From Lachnospiraceae bacterium (lineage in GTDB: Bacteria > Bacillota_A > Clostridia > Lachnospirales > Lachnospiraceae): a stretch of DNA of 44,315 nt. The stretch is from assembly GCA_009774465.1 (NCBI GenBank), contig VSNT01000017.1, positions 1 through 44,315 of the forward strand. The letters run 5' to 3'. Position 1 is the first letter of the stretch, and the number at the start of each line of letters is the position of its first letter. The translations under genes were made by a program, and so were the position numbers. This document shows, one piece after another, positions 24,128 through 32,882 of this stretch. The notes under the pieces are model-generated. The model did not search any database, had not been told where the DNA came from, and saw only the letters and a program-made list of their open reading frames with translations.

Positions 24128-26509
24128 TTATTCTTTAAAAGTTACAATAGTGACACCTGCGTCACCTTCTCCATATTCACCAAGTCGATAGGATTTTACA
24201 TATTTTATTCTTTTTAAATGATTCTGCACTGCGCTGCGCAAAGCTCCGGTTCCTTTTCCATGCACCACTCTTACGGTGGATAAATGGGCAAGATAAGCGT
24301 CATCCAGATATTTATCAAGCTGGGCAAGGGCTTCATCCACCGTTTTGCCAAGCAGGTTGATTTCAGGTGAAATGCTGAAAGATTTGGACATTTTCACCTT
24401 GCCGGTGTGGTTTTTAGATAGAGAAGGTGCCGGTGTGTCAGCGTCTTCTTTTAAAAATACCAGATCTTTTACGTTTGCCTGGGAGCGCATAATACCGCAT
24501 TGTACAAAAAGATTTCCCTTATGGTCGGGAAGAGAGCTGACAGTTCCCTTAAGTCCCATAGAGAGAATTTTAACGCTGTCGCCGATTTTAAGCTGATCCG
24601 GTTTTACCTGTCCCGATTTTTGAGGTGCACTTGTTTTTAAAGCCAGCTTATCATTTTTCTTTCCGATTTCACCGCGCAGCTTTTCTCTTGTTTTTTCCAG
24701 ATCTTTTAAGGAAGCGCCGGGGCCGGCTTTTTGATAAATGCGTATAGTCTCGTCAGCCACATCTTTTGCTTCCTGTAAAATTTCCCGGGCCTGTTCGTTG
24801 GCCTGTCTTAAAATCCGCTCCTTTGCACTGTCTATTTTTTCATTTTTTGCCTGTAATTTTTCCCTTAAGGACTTGATTTCTTCTTTATAAGAGGCAATTT
24901 CCAGACGTTCTTTTTCTATGGTTACCCGGCTTTGCTCCAGATCTGTGAGAAGGTCTTCAAAACTTTTATCTTCCGTAGAAATCTGACCTTTAGCAGCATT
25001 AATAATATAATCCGGCAGCCCCAGTTTTGAGGAAATGGCAAAGGCGTTGCTTTTGCCGGGAATCCCAATTAACAGCCGGTAGGTTGGGGCCAAAGTTTCC
25101 ACATTAAATTCACAGCAGGCATTTTCCACCTGGTCAGTGGATAAGGCATAAACCTTAAGCTCACTGTAGTGAGTAGTTGCCATAGTACGGATGCCTTTTT
25201 GATGAAGATGATCCAAAATGGCAATGGCAAGCGCGGCGCCTTCCGTGGGATCGGTGCCTGCCCCTAGCTCGTCAAAAAGACACAGGGAATTTTCATCAGC
25301 ATTTTTTAAAATGGAGACAATACTTGTCATATGGGAGGAAAAGGTACTGAGACTTTGTTCAATACTCTGTTCGTCACCGATATCTGCAAAAACTTCCGTA
25401 AATATGGAAAGCTCCGAGCGGTCAAGGGCCGGAATATGAAGCCCCGCCTGTCCCATTAAAGTAAAGAGTCCCACTGTCTTTAAGGATACGGTTTTTCCGC
25501 CGGTATTAGGCCCTGTAACCACTAAAAGATCAAACTCTTTTCCCAGGTGAATGTCAATTGGAACCACCTTTTTAGAAGGAAGCAGGGGATGGCGCCCTTT
25601 ACGAATATTAATAAAATGGTTAGTGTTAAATAAAGGCATAGTGGCGTTTTCATCCATAGCAAGCTTAGCTTTGGCAAAAACAAAATCAAGAAAAGTCATA
25701 ATCCGCTGATTTTCTGAAATTTCTCCAATATGCCCGCCGCATTGCATACTTAAGTCTGCAAGGACGGCTTCTATTTCTTCTTTTTCCTTAATGGAAAGTT
25801 CCTTTAACTGATTGTTTAAATTTACAATGGCTGCAGGTTCAATAAAAAAGGTGGAGCCGGTGGAGGACTGGTCGTGAACCATGCCGGGCACCTGACTTTT
25901 ATATTCAGCTTTTACAGGGATACAATATCTGTTATCTCTCATGGTGATTACTGCGTCCTGTAAGTAGCTGCGGTAAGAACCATTAACCATACTGGTCAAT
26001 TGAGAGTGAATTTTTTCTCCTGTGAGGGTAATGGAGCGTCGTACATGTTTTAGCCCCGGGCTGGCATCATCTGCAATTTCTTCTTCGGAAAGAATACAGC
26101 GGTTAATTTCACCGGCAAGGGAAGTTAAAGGCTCAAGGGCATGAAAATAAGCGGTAAGAGAGGTTTCTTTCTCCTCATCTTTTGGTCCCCGGCCATAGGA
26201 TTTAATTCGATTTACATTATCCAAAAGGCCGGCGATTTTAAGCAGCTCGGATGCGGACAATGTACTTCCAATCTCAAGGCTTTTAAGCGCCATAGCCACA
26301 TTCCGGTTTCCTCCAAAAGAAGTGGAGCCTTTGGCAAAGAGCATGGAAAGCGCATCAGAGGTTTCCTGCTGGGCAAGGCGTATGGCTTCTAAGTCAGTCA
26401 TGGGAACAAGAACCTGGCACATGTCCCGCCCCGGCTGGGAGGATGCCTTTTGGACTAATAAGTTAATGATTTTGTTATATTCTAAAGTGTGCAGTACTTT
26501 TTCGTTCAT
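24128..26509 (-). CDS. mutS2: Endonuclease MutS2
   Basis: A 793-residue MutS2/RqcU-family ATPase with an Smr domain. It has the MutS core and ATPase: Walker A TGPNTGGKTVSLKTVG (about 331-346), Walker B DELGAGTDPTEGAALA, a long coiled coil (about 505-600), a KOW-like segment, and the C-terminal Smr domain with VVHGKGTGALRSAV. MutS2 suppresses recombination in some bacteria and splits collided ribosomes in Bacillus. ATG 26509 is chosen because TTGGAG precedes it by 6 bases; the upstream TTG is part of that site. It leads the minus-strand run with the two-component system, trmL and a lipoprotein. A -10-like TATACT (26572-26567) lies upstream with a poor -35. Confidence 0.94.
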   Translation of the reverse strand: MNEKVLHTLEYNKIINLLVQKASSQPGRDMCQVLVPMTDLEAIRLAQQETSDALSMLFAKGSTSFGGNRNVAMALKSLEIGSTLSASELLKIAGLLDNVNRIKSYGRGPKDEEKETSLTAYFHALEPLTSLAGEINRCILSEEEIADDASPGLKHVRRSITLTGEKIHSQLTSMVNGSYRSYLQDAVITMRDNRYCIPVKAEYKSQVPGMVHDQSSTGSTFFIEPAAIVNLNNQLKELSIKEKEEIEAVLADLSMQCGGHIGEISENQRIMTFLDFVFAKAKLAMDENATMPLFNTNHFINIRKGRHPLLPSKKVVPIDIHLGKEFDLLVVTGPNTGGKTVSLKTVGLFTLMGQAGLHIPALDRSELSIFTEVFADIGDEQSIEQSLSTFSSHMTSIVSILKNADENSLCLFDELGAGTDPTEGAALAIAILDHLHQKGIRTMATTHYSELKVYALSTDQVENACCEFNVETLAPTYRLLIGIPGKSNAFAISSKLGLPDYIINAAKGQISTEDKSFEDLLTDLEQSRVTIEKERLEIASYKEEIKSLREKLQAKNEKIDSAKERILRQANEQAREILQEAKDVADETIRIYQKAGPGASLKDLEKTREKLRGEIGKKNDKLALKTSAPQKSGQVKPDQLKIGDSVKILSMGLKGTVSSLPDHKGNLFVQCGIMRSQANVKDLVFLKEDADTPAPSLSKNHTGKVKMSKSFSISPEINLLGKTVDEALAQLDKYLDDAYLAHLSTVRVVHGKGTGALRSAVQNHLKRIKYVKSYRLGEYGEGDAGVTIVTFKE

Positions 26510-26639
26510 ATAGGTCTCCAATATTGTCTTACTTTTGATGCTGAAAATTTAAATGCTTTGTGTTTCAGTATATCATATTTTTTCCTGCTGCACTAGCATT
26601 ATGAATAAATGAAATGAACAGCAAACAAATGCACACAAA

Positions 26640-26661
26640 GGAATGCGGGCGGTTGCATTCC
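26640..26661. other. Hairpin between divergent mutS2 and DUF6056 genes
   Basis: GGAATGC (26640-26646) and GCATTCC (26655-26661) are a 7-base inverted repeat with an 8-base GC-rich loop, in the 204-base gap between divergent genes. It could be an operator or transcript hairpin. I see nothing else clear in this gap apart from the weak mutS2 -10. Confidence 0.35.
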
Positions 26662-26713
26662 ACTCTCAGGTTTGTTAAAATGAAATTCAAGTTAAAATAG
26701 AGAGGATGAGCCT

Positions 26714-28111
26714 GTGGCAGCTTTTATGGAAAAATATAGAAAACAAATATTCTGGCTGATATTGGCAGCAGCTTTTATAACGATATTTATTTACAATTTC
26801 TTAACCCCCTATTTATCGGATGATTATTTTTATGCCTGTGAAGTGCGTCAGGCAGAATCTTTTTGGGATTTAATCAAGCAGCAGTATGGAGAATATCTTT
26901 CCAACAGTGGAAGAGTGGTGGGGCAGTTTAATGTGCGTTTGTCGCTGGTGTTTGACAAGCAGGTATTTAATCTGGTGAACAGCGGAATGTTTGTTATACT
27001 GGTGCTTTTAATGTATGCAAATATCCGGCGCAAAAAAAAGTATGATATATTTGTACTTTTGCTTATTATCACCTTTTTATGGAAGTTTGCTGTTGATTTC
27101 GGACAGACAATGCTTTGGATTTGCGGCGCCTGTAATTATCTGTGGGGAAGTGTATTTATTTTGGGATTTATCACATTTTACAGATATTTTTTAAATCATC
27201 CTGAAAAAATCAGGCACAAAGTACTTTTGGCGGCAGGTACCTTTTTCTTTGGCGTGCTGGCCGGATGGTGCAATGAAAATACTTCCGGCGGCGGTCTGCT
27301 TTTGGTGATTATGTTTGCCCTTAATTTCTGGTGGATGGAGAAAAAAAGAGGCGGAAAAGGCTTACATGGATTTATGATAACCGGCGTGCTTGGCATGTGC
27401 TGTGGAATTCTGGGAATGATCTCAGCGCCCGGGGTGAGAAACCGAAGCCAGGTTATGTCAGATGGGGAATATACCGGTATTGTGGGGCTTCTTTCAAGAA
27501 CCTATAAAATTACTCTTAATGTACGTGAATTATTTTTTCCAGTTATTTTGATTATGGTTATTGTGCTGGTACTTTTGGTTCTGCAGAAAAAGCTGTGTAA
27601 TTTCAGGCAAATCCGCAGTAATGAAACAGTCCTGTTTCTGATTGGGGCAGCAGCTACAGGTTATGCCCTTGCATTAGCCCCAACTCCCATGAACAGAGCT
27701 TTTTTTGGAGCAGGCATTTTCTTGCTTATCGGCTGTATCCAGGGAATTGTGGATGTGACAGGTCATGAGCTTTTTATACGGACAGCAAAGTATAGTCTGG
27801 TCAGTATTTTATGTGTATGGCTGTTTTTTACTTATGTGGATAATCTGGTAAACCTGGCCAGAATTTACAGGGAAGAAAATGAAAGAATTACTTTGATTAT
27901 GGAAGAAAAGGCAGATCCTTCATCTGATGGGGTGGTAGTAATTCCAAAGTTCCGGGAGGCATTTAAAAATCCCTACAGCGTTGCTCATGATTCTGATATG
28001 GAGGAGTATGGAGGTTACTGGATTAATTTATTTTATGAAACTTATTATGGTGTGGACAATATAAAAGCCATTCCCCGTGATGAATGGAACGAACTGTACG
28101 GAGAAGATTAA
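26714..28111 (+). CDS. DUF6056-type membrane protein
   Basis: A 465-residue integral membrane protein with about ten hydrophobic segments. A first extracytoplasmic loop holds LTPYLSDDYFYACEVR (about 30-45), with the acidic pair after the first helix that marks GT-C glycosyltransferase-like folds. Further signatures are SNSGRVVGQFN, WICGACNYLWGS and LAGWCNENTSGG, which fit the DUF6056 family as I remember it. Start is GTG 26714, with AGAGG 8 bases before; the next ATG (26726) would be too far. Probable role is in surface glycan decoration, by inference. It is followed after 17 bases by a radical SAM gene. Confidence 0.7.
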   Translation: MAAFMEKYRKQIFWLILAAAFITIFIYNFLTPYLSDDYFYACEVRQAESFWDLIKQQYGEYLSNSGRVVGQFNVRLSLVFDKQVFNLVNSGMFVILVLLMYANIRRKKKYDIFVLLLIITFLWKFAVDFGQTMLWICGACNYLWGSVFILGFITFYRYFLNHPEKIRHKVLLAAGTFFFGVLAGWCNENTSGGGLLLVIMFALNFWWMEKKRGGKGLHGFMITGVLGMCCGILGMISAPGVRNRSQVMSDGEYTGIVGLLSRTYKITLNVRELFFPVILIMVIVLVLLVLQKKLCNFRQIRSNETVLFLIGAAATGYALALAPTPMNRAFFGAGIFLLIGCIQGIVDVTGHELFIRTAKYSLVSILCVWLFFTYVDNLVNLARIYREENERITLIMEEKADPSSDGVVVIPKFREAFKNPYSVAHDSDMEEYGGYWINLFYETYYGVDNIKAIPRDEWNELYGED

Positions 28112-28128
28112 AAAAGAACTGGTGATTT

Positions 28129-29064
28129 ATGGATGAGAAAAAATGTACAGGCATAGGCAATAGTCCCTGTAATCTCTGCCCCAGAGAATGCATGGTCAAA
28201 AGAGATCAGGGACAGGCCGGATACTGCCTTATGGACAACAGAATTTTTCTTGCAAGGGCGGCCCTTCATATGTGGGAGGAGCCCTGTATTTCAGGGAAAA
28301 GAGGATCAGGTACGGTGTTTTTCTCCGGCTGTAATCTGCGGTGCGTCTATTGCCAGAATTATGAGATTGCATATGGTAAAAAGGGAAAGGAAGTTTCTGT
28401 AAACAGGCTTGCGGAAATCTTTTTAGAGTTGCAGAACATGGGAGCAGCCAATATAAACCTTGTGACGCCGGATCATTATATTTTGCAGGCAGCGCAGGCA
28501 GTTTTACTGGCCAGAAAACAGGGACTTAAGCTGCCGGTTGTCTATAATGGAAGCGGGTATGAAAAAAAGGAAGTAATCAAAAATCTGTCAGGAATCATAG
28601 ATATCTTCCTGACAGATTTTAAATATATGGATGCAGCGCTCTCTGCAAAGTACTCCAATGCTCCTGACTATCCGGAAAGAGCAAAAGAAGCGCTGAAAGA
28701 GATGGTGAATGTTGTCGGAGAGCCTGTATTTGACAAAGAAGGAATGATGAAAAAAGGGGTTATTATCCGCCATCTGCTTTTACCGGGGCATAAAAAGAAC
28801 GCAAAAGATGTGATGCATTATGTATATGAAACCTATGGGAAACAGGTTTACATAAGTCTGATGAGCCAGTATACGCCCTTTGACCGGCTTAAAGGTAAGC
28901 CGGAATACAAAGAGCTTTGCAGAAAGGTTACAAAAAGAGAATACCAGGCGGTGGTAAATTATATCATAGATCTGGGAGTGGAAAATGCCTTTATTCAGGA
29001 AGGGGATGTGGCAAAAGAAAGCTTTATCCCGGGGTTTGACGGAGAGGGAGTTGATCCGGTTTAG
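28129..29064 (+). CDS. Radical SAM protein, PflA-like (COG1313 type)
   Basis: A 311-residue radical SAM protein. An N-terminal cysteine-rich lead (CNLCPRECMVKRDQGQAGYC) precedes the iron-sulfur motif CX3CX2C at Cys68, Cys72 and Cys75 (SGCNLRCVYCQN), and the SAM-binding region continues through NLVTPDHY and VVYNGSGYEKKE. This matches the PflX/COG1313 group of pyruvate formate-lyase activase-like proteins of unknown substrate. No glycyl radical enzyme is adjacent. Its 3' end is convergent with, and in open-frame terms overlapped by, the broken membrane protein gene on the other strand. A CCTGC/GCAGG hairpin (29082-29101) follows without a T-run. Confidence 0.87.
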   Translation: MDEKKCTGIGNSPCNLCPRECMVKRDQGQAGYCLMDNRIFLARAALHMWEEPCISGKRGSGTVFFSGCNLRCVYCQNYEIAYGKKGKEVSVNRLAEIFLELQNMGAANINLVTPDHYILQAAQAVLLARKQGLKLPVVYNGSGYEKKEVIKNLSGIIDIFLTDFKYMDAALSAKYSNAPDYPERAKEALKEMVNVVGEPVFDKEGMMKKGVIIRHLLLPGHKKNAKDVMHYVYETYGKQVYISLMSQYTPFDRLKGKPEYKELCRKVTKREYQAVVNYIIDLGVENAFIQEGDVAKESFIPGFDGEGVDPV

Positions 29065-30410
29065 TATTTTATGGAAGGGTTCCTGCATCATAAGAAGCAG
29101 GCTGATATAAAAAAGAGCCATGTTGTAAATGGTGTATCTTGTCTGACAGAATATGACCAGAGACACCAGACTTACGTTTACAAAAATGGAAATCAAAGTA
29201 AACGTGGCAAACAGGATGGTTTTTTGATTTTTGCCAACCCAAATATGCCAGACAAGCAGCGTAAAATAAAACAGATAGATAAACAGGCTGTACCAGATTA
29301 AAATGGAATTTCGCTTTGCAACGGTAGTAACCAGACCGGATAAAAAGTTGTCTGCAAATGTTCCCAGAATTTCCGGTATATGGTGGGGAATAATGGAATG
29401 ATTTATGGTGTCCATAATCTGGTCGCCATACTCGCTGGCATCAACCAGGTTATCCCGGCGTTCTGAAGCAAACTGGCTTACCATAGGTCTTAAGGTATCT
29501 ATTTGAATGCAGTCATAGTAGTCGCCAAAATGGGATACCCGATTTAGCCAGCCCTGTCCTGCAGAGTTTTTTAAATAACCGTTTTCATCACAAATGTCAT
29601 AAATTTGAAGAAATAAATTTTGAATTTCTTTATCATTAATAAATTGGGCATCATTTCTATCGGCGGTATAAAGAGCCATTGTAGTGATAAATCTTGTATC
29701 ACCGGAGTGCTTTGTCAGCTCTCCGCGAAGAACGTAATTGTATCCTAAATCCAATAAAACAGTGCTAAGTAAAATGCCGGCCATACATAAAAAAGAAATA
29801 ATAATTCCCTTTAAATAGCGTCTTTCTTTAATAAAATGATAAAGAATGCCTATTACCAGCATAATAAGTGCAATGGCCATTTGCTTTCTTGTGGAGATGA
29901 GTAAAAATGCCAGAAGGCAGCAGAAAATCAATGCTTTTTTTCTTTGATGGAGAAGGAATTCCATTAAGCAGCGGAAGAAAAGAAAATAACATGGAATGGC
30001 AATGCCTTCCGTTAAGATACTATTTGAATACATAGAGCCCCTCTTAGCGGCAAAGCGGCATAAAAGTGAAACCACGGGGGGGTGATAAGAATAATTAAGG
30101 AAAACAGTTTTGTAAGTTTAAATTCCTTTAATGCGTAAACAGCGAAAGCCCAGGTGGTAAGAGCAGCCAGGATACTCTGGAAAAATGCGGTGGCTGTTAA
30201 ATAGAAATCAGAGGAAAAATTTGAGAAAAGACTGCGGAAAAAGGCTAAGATTATAGGGTATAAAGGTTCTCTGGAGATACTCATTCCAATATAGCTTGGG
30301 GAGTCAACACAAATAACTGCGCCATCATAAAAAGCAAAGAAAAGATAAAAAACAGTTACAATAGCCAGCATAAAAATAGAAAATAAGTGACGGTTTGCTA
30401 GTTTTTTCAT
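28780..30410 (-). pseudogene. Frameshifted multi-pass membrane protein, possible GT-C type
   Basis: Two minus-strand frames together look like one protein of about 450-550 residues. The first frame (from ATG 30410, preceded by AAAGGA) encodes MKKLANRHLF, membrane helices and a conserved CVDSPSYIGMSISREPLYP loop, and stops after a nonsense tail at 30012. The second continues with GSMYSNSILTEGIAIP and about eight more helices. The break lies at a run of seven G on the plus strand (30076-30082); one more base there would join the frames. The second frame also lacks a stop at the expected end and runs 285 bases antisense into the radical SAM gene. It may be phase-variable, a decaying gene, or a sequencing error. 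Confidence 0.7.
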
Positions 30411-30493
30411 TAGTATATTCCTTTCCATATGAATTAATTTTTATGGAAAGTATAGCATAAGTATATGGAAATATAAAGGTAAAAAGGAGAGGT

Positions 30494-32782
30494 ATGGGTA
30501 TGAAAAAGGAAAAATTAAAAGAATTAATTGGGCAGATGACTTTAGAAGAGAAGGCTTCCTTTTGCTCGGGGGAAGACTTTTGGCATACACAGGGGCTGCC
30601 ACGACTGGGAATACCGGCAGTTATGGTTTCGGATGGACCTCATGGACTTAGGAAGCAGGATGAAAGCGCCGATCATTTAGGGTTAAACGGAAGTATTCCA
30701 GCGGTCTGCTTTCCGGCCGGCTGTGGTTTGGCAGCGTCTTTTAACAGACAACTGATTCAGGAAATGGGTAAGACACTTGGGCAGGAGTGCCAGGCAGAAG
30801 GAGTCAGCGTTATTTTAGGGCCGGCAGTAAATATAAAGCGTTCCCCCTTGTGCGGACGCAATTTTGAGTATTATTCGGAAGATCCGCTGGTGGCGTCTGA
30901 AATGGCAGGTGCTTTGATTGAAGGGGTGCAGAGTAAGAATGTGGGTACCAGCATTAAGCATTTTCTGGCAAATAATCAGGAAACCAGAAGAATGTCCTGC
31001 AGTTCACAGGTGGATGAAAGGGCACTGCGGGAAATTTATCTGGCAGCCTTTGAAGGAGCGGTTACCAAAAAGAAACCCTGGACAGTAATGTGTTCTTACA
31101 ACAGGATTAACGGAGTTTATGCTGCCGAAAATAAAAAATATCTGACAGATGTTCTGCGCAGGGAGTGGGGATTTGATGGCTATGTAATGAGCGACTGGGG
31201 CGCAGTTAACGACAGAGTGGCAGACCTGGAAGCAGGGCTTGATCTGGAAATGCCTTCTTCTATGGGGCTTAACGACAAGTTAATTGTGGAGGCAGTCAGG
31301 AATGGCACTTTAATGGAAGAGACAGTAGATCAGGCAGTAGAGAGAATTTTAAATATAGTATTCAGGTTTGAGGAAAACAGGGACAAAAATGCAGTTTTTG
31401 ACAGAGATAAGGATCATGAACAGGCAAAACAGGTGGCTGAGGAAACAATTGTCCTTTTAAAGAATGAGGATAACATTCTGCCATTTTCAGAGAATAAAAA
31501 GATTGCCTTTATTGGGGAATTTGCAGAAAAACCCCGTTATCAGGGCGGCGGCAGTTCTCATATTAACAGTCACAGGGTGGTAAGTGCACTTAAGGCGGCC
31601 AGGGATAATACAAATATTATTTACGCCAAAGGATATCTTGCAGAGCAGGAAGAAACAGACGGGCAGTTACTTATGCAGGCTGTTCAGGCAGCAAAAGAAG
31701 CAGACGGGGCAGTGATTTTTGCAGGGCTTCTGGACAGCTTTGAATCGGAAGGATTTGACAGAACCCACATGTCCATGCCGGAATGCCAGAATAAGTTAAT
31801 TGAAGAGATTGCCCGGGTTCAGCCTAATGTAGTGGTAGTGCTTCATAATGGTTCTCCGGTTGAAATGCCCTGGATTTCCAGAGTAAAAGGAGTGCTGGAG
31901 GCTTATCTTGGGGGACAGGCTGTGGGAAGTGCGGTGTATGATATCCTTTTTGGAAAGGTGAATCCCAGCGCAAAGCTGCCGGAAACATTTCCTGTTAAGC
32001 TTGAGGACAATCCTTCTTATTTAAATTTTCCAGGAGAAAAGGATATTGTTGCGTATAAGGAGGGTATCTTTGTAGGATACCGTTATTATGATAAAAAGAA
32101 AATGGATGTACTGTTTCCTTTTGGCCACGGATTGTCCTATACTGCTTTTGAATATAGTCATTTAAAACTGGACAGCCATAGAATTAAGGATACGGACAAA
32201 TTAAAGGTTTCCCTGGATGTGACAAACACGGGGAACAGAGCGGGCAAAGAAATTGTGCAGATTTATGTATCAGATAAAGAAAGCACGGTAATTCGCCCGG
32301 TAAAGGAACTTCGGGAGTTTGCCAAAGTGAATCTGCAGCCGGGGGAGACAAAAACAGTTTCCTTTATCCTGGATAAACGGGCATTTGCCTATTATAACAC
32401 CCAGATTCATGACTGGCATGTGGAAAGTGGTGATTTTACGGTTATGGCAGGCAGATCATCAAGAGATATTGTCTTAAGTGAAGATGTGTACGTAGAATCT
32501 ACCGTAACGATTCCGGTTCATTTCACTACAGATTCCACATTAGGAGATGTAATGGAGAATCCCGGAGCAAGGCAAATCGTGGAAAAGCTGTTTGCTGAAA
32601 GCGCATTTGGAGGTGGGCAGAAAGAGGAAGAAACATCGCCTGATACAGTGGCTGCATCAGATGGAATGATGGAGGCCATGATGCGGTATATGCCTCTTCG
32701 GGGCATTTTAAGCTTTGGCGGCGAGGCGGCAATTGGGATTGACCAGCTGCAAAAGCTTGTGGACAAACTGAACCAAGTATAG
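30494..32782 (+). CDS. Family 3 glycoside hydrolase, cytoplasmic beta-glucosidase type
   Basis: A 762-residue GH3 enzyme (retaining beta-glucosidase or beta-xylosidase class). The N-terminal TIM-like domain has VSDGPHGLRKQ, GRNFEYYSEDP, the substrate motif KHFLANNQE and the nucleophile loop VMSDWGA, where the Asp is catalytic. The second domain and a fibronectin-III-like domain (SLDVTNTGNRAGKEIVQIYV) follow, then a C-terminal extension of about 90 residues rich in Met and Gly. No signal peptide is seen, so it likely cleaves imported oligosaccharides. ATG 30494 or 30500 could be the start; AGGAGAGG serves either. It is divergent from the broken membrane gene and followed by a lipoprotein GH3. 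Confidence 0.9.
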   Translation: MGMKKEKLKELIGQMTLEEKASFCSGEDFWHTQGLPRLGIPAVMVSDGPHGLRKQDESADHLGLNGSIPAVCFPAGCGLAASFNRQLIQEMGKTLGQECQAEGVSVILGPAVNIKRSPLCGRNFEYYSEDPLVASEMAGALIEGVQSKNVGTSIKHFLANNQETRRMSCSSQVDERALREIYLAAFEGAVTKKKPWTVMCSYNRINGVYAAENKKYLTDVLRREWGFDGYVMSDWGAVNDRVADLEAGLDLEMPSSMGLNDKLIVEAVRNGTLMEETVDQAVERILNIVFRFEENRDKNAVFDRDKDHEQAKQVAEETIVLLKNEDNILPFSENKKIAFIGEFAEKPRYQGGGSSHINSHRVVSALKAARDNTNIIYAKGYLAEQEETDGQLLMQAVQAAKEADGAVIFAGLLDSFESEGFDRTHMSMPECQNKLIEEIARVQPNVVVVLHNGSPVEMPWISRVKGVLEAYLGGQAVGSAVYDILFGKVNPSAKLPETFPVKLEDNPSYLNFPGEKDIVAYKEGIFVGYRYYDKKKMDVLFPFGHGLSYTAFEYSHLKLDSHRIKDTDKLKVSLDVTNTGNRAGKEIVQIYVSDKESTVIRPVKELREFAKVNLQPGETKTVSFILDKRAFAYYNTQIHDWHVESGDFTVMAGRSSRDIVLSEDVYVESTVTIPVHFTTDSTLGDVMENPGARQIVEKLFAESAFGGGQKEEETSPDTVAASDGMMEAMMRYMPLRGILSFGGEAAIGIDQLQKLVDKLNQV

Positions 32783-32882
32783 ATTTTACAGTGAAAGTGC
32801 AATTATTTTAGAAACCATAGATTTCCTGCTTTATATCCTGTATAACGAAAGAAAGAAGATGAAGAGGATAAGGAGTGGGGAT

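Noticed and set aside
29071..29301. Forward 76-residue open frame after the radical SAM gene
   Set aside because: It is antisense to the last membrane segments of the broken membrane protein. Its sequence is Lys/Gln-rich with no recognisable motif, and there is no ribosome binding site.
30012..30075. Treating the two minus-strand frames as two separate genes
   Set aside because: The second frame would start at a GTG with no ribosome binding site exactly at the homopolymer, and the two parts complement each other as one membrane protein.
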